Source of the DNA: Chloroflexota bacterium
GTDB lineage: Bacteria; Chloroflexota; Anaerolineae; Promineifilales; Promineifilaceae
Assembly (NCBI GenBank): GCA_024223125.1
Contig: JAAEOP010001095.1
Coordinates: forward strand, 1-17,035
Direction: 5' to 3'
DNA length: 17,035 nt
The translations under genes and the position numbers were made by a program. The notes beneath the pieces were generated by a model, which saw nothing but the letters and a program-made list of their open reading frames with translations, ran no database searches and was not told the DNA's origin. Each line of letters starts with the position of its first letter. Position 1 is the first letter of the stretch. Positions 14,499 through 17,035 of the stretch are shown here, one piece after another.

Positions 14499-14657
14499 TC
14501 AGCACACCGCCAACCTTTTCCGCAACATCTGTAGAAACTCGGCCGCAATTGGTTTGGCGGCCATAAACCGTTCCACTGTCCGAGACACAGAGGCATTCCC
14601 CAGACGATCCGACCATAATCTGGCTAACTGGCCGACCGCTACCTGTACAACCACCAA
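14499..14657 (-). other. Short open frame in frame with and just after the GDSGG protein
   Basis: Directly after the TAG stop of the preceding gene the same frame stays open for 52 codons (starting TTG GTG) and ends at TGA 14499-14501. The predicted residues (for example VGQLARLWSDRLGNA and VERFMAAKPIAAEFLQM) look protein-like. It lacks an ATG and a ribosome binding site near the beginning. It may be a remnant, a tiny gene with a TTG or GTG start, or a C-terminal part cut off by a nonsense mutation. I do not recognise the sequence. Confidence 0.3.
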
Positions 14658-15497
14658 CTAATCATTCCCCAACGAAAGCATATCTGATTCGGCTTTAACC
14701 AAACTTTGTTGAACGGCGTCGGAATAAACGGCGGCTACACTGCTGTCCGTCACTTGCTTTTGGGTGATTGTTTCCACACCGGCCGTCACCGATACCGTTT
14801 CGGCAACCACCGTCCACCACATATTGCCCACCAACTGCCCCTGATACCAGATGCCGCCGCCAGAATCCCCTTTTACCACCGACTGACCATCTACACTTTG
14901 TAATTCATAAGCGGGAATACCTGTTTCATGAGACACGGCCGTTACCCTGGCCGTCACAATTTCTACCCTGGCGCTACCGGGAAGATGTCGGGTCAGGAAC
15001 ACTTCATTGCTGGCGGTTGGTGAAAGACCGTGTTCCATCACCACCGCTTGCCCCGCATAAGAAGCTAACTCCTGCGGCGCAGCCAACAATAAAGTGCCCC
15101 GATCCCGGTAGCGGAGAAGATTCCGAAAAAACAAACCGCTGATTTCTGCCAGCAGCTTGCCATTCGCGTCCTTAAATTCGACCCATTCAGCTTTTAACAG
15201 CATCTCTCCCCAATGGTCATGGGTCACAATCAGCAGTTCCCCATCAACAAGCACCAACGTTCCCAAGCCATTAGCCACATCATTTAACTCCCGCCATTCA
15301 CCGTTGCTTTCCCCGATCAGGCGATTGCCAGCTTCATCATAAAGGGGCGCTTTCAACTTAATTTGCACCGTGGCCGCCAAAATGTGCTGGGGGGCCGCTT
15401 CGTCTACATTAGACGATTGAGCATGTACGGTTTGCTGAGCTACGTATAATCCAGAAATCAAAACTGTTAAGATTAGGAACAAAAAAATGCGTTTCAT
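14658..15497 (-). CDS. Secreted trypsin-like (S1-fold) protein with GDSGG motif
   Basis: A 279-residue protein with a signal peptide (about 1-27, cleavage near HAQ). The segment GLGTLVLVDGELLIVTHDHW (78-97) resembles the region around the catalytic histidine of trypsin-like proteases, but with THDHW in place of the usual TAAHC or TNAHV. The candidate is His93 or His95. Asp132 in RYRDRGTLLL is a candidate for the triad aspartate. GDSGGGIW (210-217) is the classical serine site, with Ser212, followed by QLVGNMWW. The order and spacing fit a small secreted S1-like protease. Its activity is uncertain because the histidine region is unusual. GAGGTG precedes the ATG. It is divergent from the BTAD-kinase gene and shares with it a repeat-filled control region. 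Confidence 0.7.
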   Translation of the reverse strand: MKRIFLFLILTVLISGLYVAQQTVHAQSSNVDEAAPQHILAATVQIKLKAPLYDEAGNRLIGESNGEWRELNDVANGLGTLVLVDGELLIVTHDHWGEMLLKAEWVEFKDANGKLLAEISGLFFRNLLRYRDRGTLLLAAPQELASYAGQAVVMEHGLSPTASNEVFLTRHLPGSARVEIVTARVTAVSHETGIPAYELQSVDGQSVVKGDSGGGIWYQGQLVGNMWWTVVAETVSVTAGVETITQKQVTDSSVAAVYSDAVQQSLVKAESDMLSLGND

Positions 15498-15842
15498 GTG
15501 TCACCTCGCTGTGTGTAAGTTCTTGTTCTCAGTCTCGCAGCGAGGCATCAACAGACCGTCTGGCCGGTGTCAACAAACGTATTTTTAGCGTCAACAATGC
15601 GTCAACATTTATTTTTTTAGGGAAATTTGGGGAAGTGGGCTTGATTTGTGTTGACGGCCGTCCATCATTCACCGTCAACAAATAGAGCCGAAACGTCAAC
15701 AAACGGCCGTTTTCACCAGAAACTATGCTAGGATAGGAATCATATAAATTGATTTCCGTCAACAACAAAAAGTAACTACCAAGACCTGCGAGGTTGGCAA
15801 CCGAAGACCGCATGAAACCTAGCAGGTCTCCAGGAAGCGAAT
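15498..15842. promoter_or_regulatory. Divergent control region with a phased array of TCAACA-core motifs
   Basis: The core TCAACA occurs in direct orientation at 15548, 15570, 15591, 15602, 15675, 15696 and 15759, six of them preceded by G, usually as CGTCAACA. One inverted copy lies at 15649-15654. The spacings are 22, 21, 11, 73, 21 and 63 bp, all near whole multiples of 10.5 bp, so the direct copies should face the same side of the helix. No consensus sigma-70 promoter is evident, which fits control by an activator. This is inferred from pattern only. Confidence 0.65.
15782..15829. repeat. Palindromic hairpin just before the BTAD-kinase ribosome binding site
   Basis: AGACCTGCGAGGTT (15782-15795) pairs with AACCTAGCAGGTCT (15816-15829) with one mismatch. 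The hairpin ends two bases before AGGAAG (15832-15837). It could be a dispersed repeat and may affect translation of the downstream gene. Confidence 0.75.
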
Positions 15843-17035
15843 ATGAACACCCTCTCTCTAACCCTATTTGGACAGTTCCAGGCCACCATTGACGGCCGTA
15901 TCCGGTCTGGATTCCGTACACGCAAAGTACAGGCTTTGCTCATTTATCTGGTTGTAGAACCAGAACCACAGCGTCGCGAAAGCTTGATGGAACTACTCTG
16001 GCCCGGTATGCTCGAACGCTCCGCCCGCCAAAACTTGCGTCAAATCATCTACAACTTACGTCAAGAATTCCCAGATCTGCCAGCAAAAGATAATGAGTCG
16101 CAAACAAATAAGGCCGTCACGGCCATGCCCGTCATCCTGGCCAACCGCCAGACCATCCAATTGAATCCGCTGGCCGATGTTGGGGTTGACATCAGCCAAT
16201 TTACGGATCTCCTTCACACAGAGCAGGTCCACAAACATGTGGACCTGCTCACTTGCCATACCTGCCGCCAAACGCTGGAAGAAGCCATCTCCTACTATAA
16301 AGGAGACTTCCTGGCTGATTTCTATTTAGATGACAGCAATGAGTTTGAGGAGTGGGCCGAAGCCAACCGGCAAACATACCGGCGCAAAGCGTTAGACGCT
16401 CTGGAAATATTGACGGCCATGCACCTGCGGCAAAAAGCATATCCAGAAGCCCGAACCTATGCCGAGAGACAATTGGAGATTGACAACCTGCGCGAAAGCG
16501 CCTACCGGCAGTTGATGGAAATTTTGGCGTTGAACGGCCGTCGTGAAGAAGCCATCTCCATCTACAACAGTTGCCGCCAATTGTTGGCCGAAGAGTTGGG
16601 CATGGCCCCCACCACCCAAACCACAGCCATGTACGAAAAAATCGTGGCCGGTGATTTGCGTTTTGATGAGACAGAAGCTCAGGGTGTGCGCGGTTATGAA
16701 TTGAAAGAAGAAATCGGGGAAGGGGCGTATGGAACTATTTACCGCGCCGTCCAGCCCACCATCGGCCGTGATGTGGCCGTCAAAGTGATCCGCCGTAAAT
16801 ATGCCAACGACCCGGAATTCATCCGCCGCTTTGAAGCCGAAGCGCAAACCATCGCCCGCCTGGAACATCCCTATATCGTACCCCTTTATGATTACTGGCG
16901 CGATCCGGAGGGGGCTTATCTGGTGATGCGCCTCTTTCGCGGCGGCAACTTGCTTTCTTCATTAGAACAAGGCCCCTGGGAAGCAGAAAGCGCTGTCAAG
17001 ATGGTTGACCAAATCACGTCGGCTTTAGCGGCCGC
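15843..17035 (+). CDS. SARP/BTAD-type regulator fused to a Ser/Thr protein kinase (cut by window edge)
   Basis: The frame is open from an ATG at 15843, with AGGAAG five bases before it, to the right edge (397 residues seen). Residues 1-110 resemble the winged-helix DNA-binding domain of SARP/AfsR regulators (LTLFGQFQATIDG, RKVQALLIYLV, LLWPG, ARQNLRQIIYNLR). The bacterial transcriptional activator domain (BTAD, about 116-270) follows, with LEEAISYYKGDFLADF, RQLEIDNLRESAYRQLMEIL and EELGMAPTTQT. A kinase domain starts at about 285 with the glycine loop GEGAYG (292-297), the ATP lysine Lys314 in VAVK, and Glu332. The catalytic loop and anything after it lie outside the window. Such a fusion joins DNA binding and protein phosphorylation in one protein. 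The phased TCAACA array upstream is a candidate self-regulatory site. Confidence 0.93.
   Translation, partial: MNTLSLTLFGQFQATIDGRIRSGFRTRKVQALLIYLVVEPEPQRRESLMELLWPGMLERSARQNLRQIIYNLRQEFPDLPAKDNESQTNKAVTAMPVILANRQTIQLNPLADVGVDISQFTDLLHTEQVHKHVDLLTCHTCRQTLEEAISYYKGDFLADFYLDDSNEFEEWAEANRQTYRRKALDALEILTAMHLRQKAYPEARTYAERQLEIDNLRESAYRQLMEILALNGRREEAISIYNSCRQLLAEELGMAPTTQTTAMYEKIVAGDLRFDETEAQGVRGYELKEEIGEGAYGTIYRAVQPTIGRDVAVKVIRRKYANDPEFIRRFEAEAQTIARLEHPYIVPLYDYWRDPEGAYLVMRLFRGGNLLSSLEQGPWEAESAVKMVDQITSALAA
16221..16250. repeat. Perfect 13-bp palindrome inside the BTAD-kinase coding region
   Basis: GAGCAGGTCCACA (16221-16233) pairs perfectly with 16238-16250 around AACA. It codes EQVHKHVDLL in the linker between the DNA-binding and BTAD parts, where extra residues would be tolerated. 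It resembles the intergenic palindromes of this window and may be an inserted repeat. Confidence 0.8.

Noticed and set aside
15498..15842. Plasmid or phage replication origin made of iterons
   Set aside because: The repeated TCAACA motif could suggest iterons, but no replication initiator gene or AT-rich unwinding region is nearby, and the location between divergent promoters fits an operator better.
16392..16868. Minus-strand frame of 158 codons opposite the BTAD-kinase gene
   Set aside because: The plus strand codes recognisable BTAD and kinase motifs over the whole stretch, so the antisense frame is a shadow.

Overview
The window looks like chromosomal DNA of a Chloroflexota bacterium (Anaerolineae-like). 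This is an inference from three things: a BTAD/SARP-type regulator fused to a Ser/Thr kinase, T-box control of thrS, and intergenic regions filled with many kinds of short palindrome. The GC content is roughly balanced. The palindrome CGGCCG, most often inside ACGGCCGT, recurs about 55 times by hand count, in genes and spacers alike. There are no phage, plasmid, IS or CRISPR signs, so this is a housekeeping region with some regulatory oddities.

Layout. Positions 1-2403 (minus strand) hold methionyl-tRNA formyltransferase (fmt), a ketopantoate-reductase-like enzyme, and the first 114 residues of a class II aldolase that runs off the left edge. Positions 2443-3258 (plus) hold a DUF4013-type membrane protein with its own promoter. 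It converges on the next operon at a strong bidirectional terminator. Positions 3401-5746 (minus) hold an ECF sigma factor, a zinc-finger anti-sigma factor, and a secreted/membrane protein with bactofilin-like repeats. The sigma gene has related palindromes on both sides.

Positions 5844-10026 are the centre of interest. Two divergent promoters appear to overlap at their -35 boxes. The plus-strand promoter is consensus-like and opens a T-box leader of about 360 nt with a threonine specifier (ACC). The leader controls a threonyl-tRNA synthetase that lacks the TGS domain. A second, diverged thrS follows after a terminator. It is broken by a single extra G and carries an odd substitution in the motif 2 loop. 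Positions 10144-13375 (minus) hold a secreted S8 (subtilisin-like) protease with twelve GYSWTG repeats at its C-terminus, then an orphan sensor histidine kinase, separated by a terminator.

Positions 13899-14339 (plus) hold a consensus promoter, a short leader with a terminator-like hairpin, and a 99-residue glycogen-binding-like (CBM48/isoamylase early set) protein. Positions 14499-15497 (minus) hold a secreted protein with a trypsin-like GDSGG motif, followed in frame by a 52-codon open frame. Positions 15843-17035 (plus, cut by the right edge) hold the SARP/BTAD-kinase gene. The spacer between these last two divergent genes carries seven direct copies of a TCAACA-core motif. Their spacings are all close to whole helical turns, which suggests an undescribed operator array.
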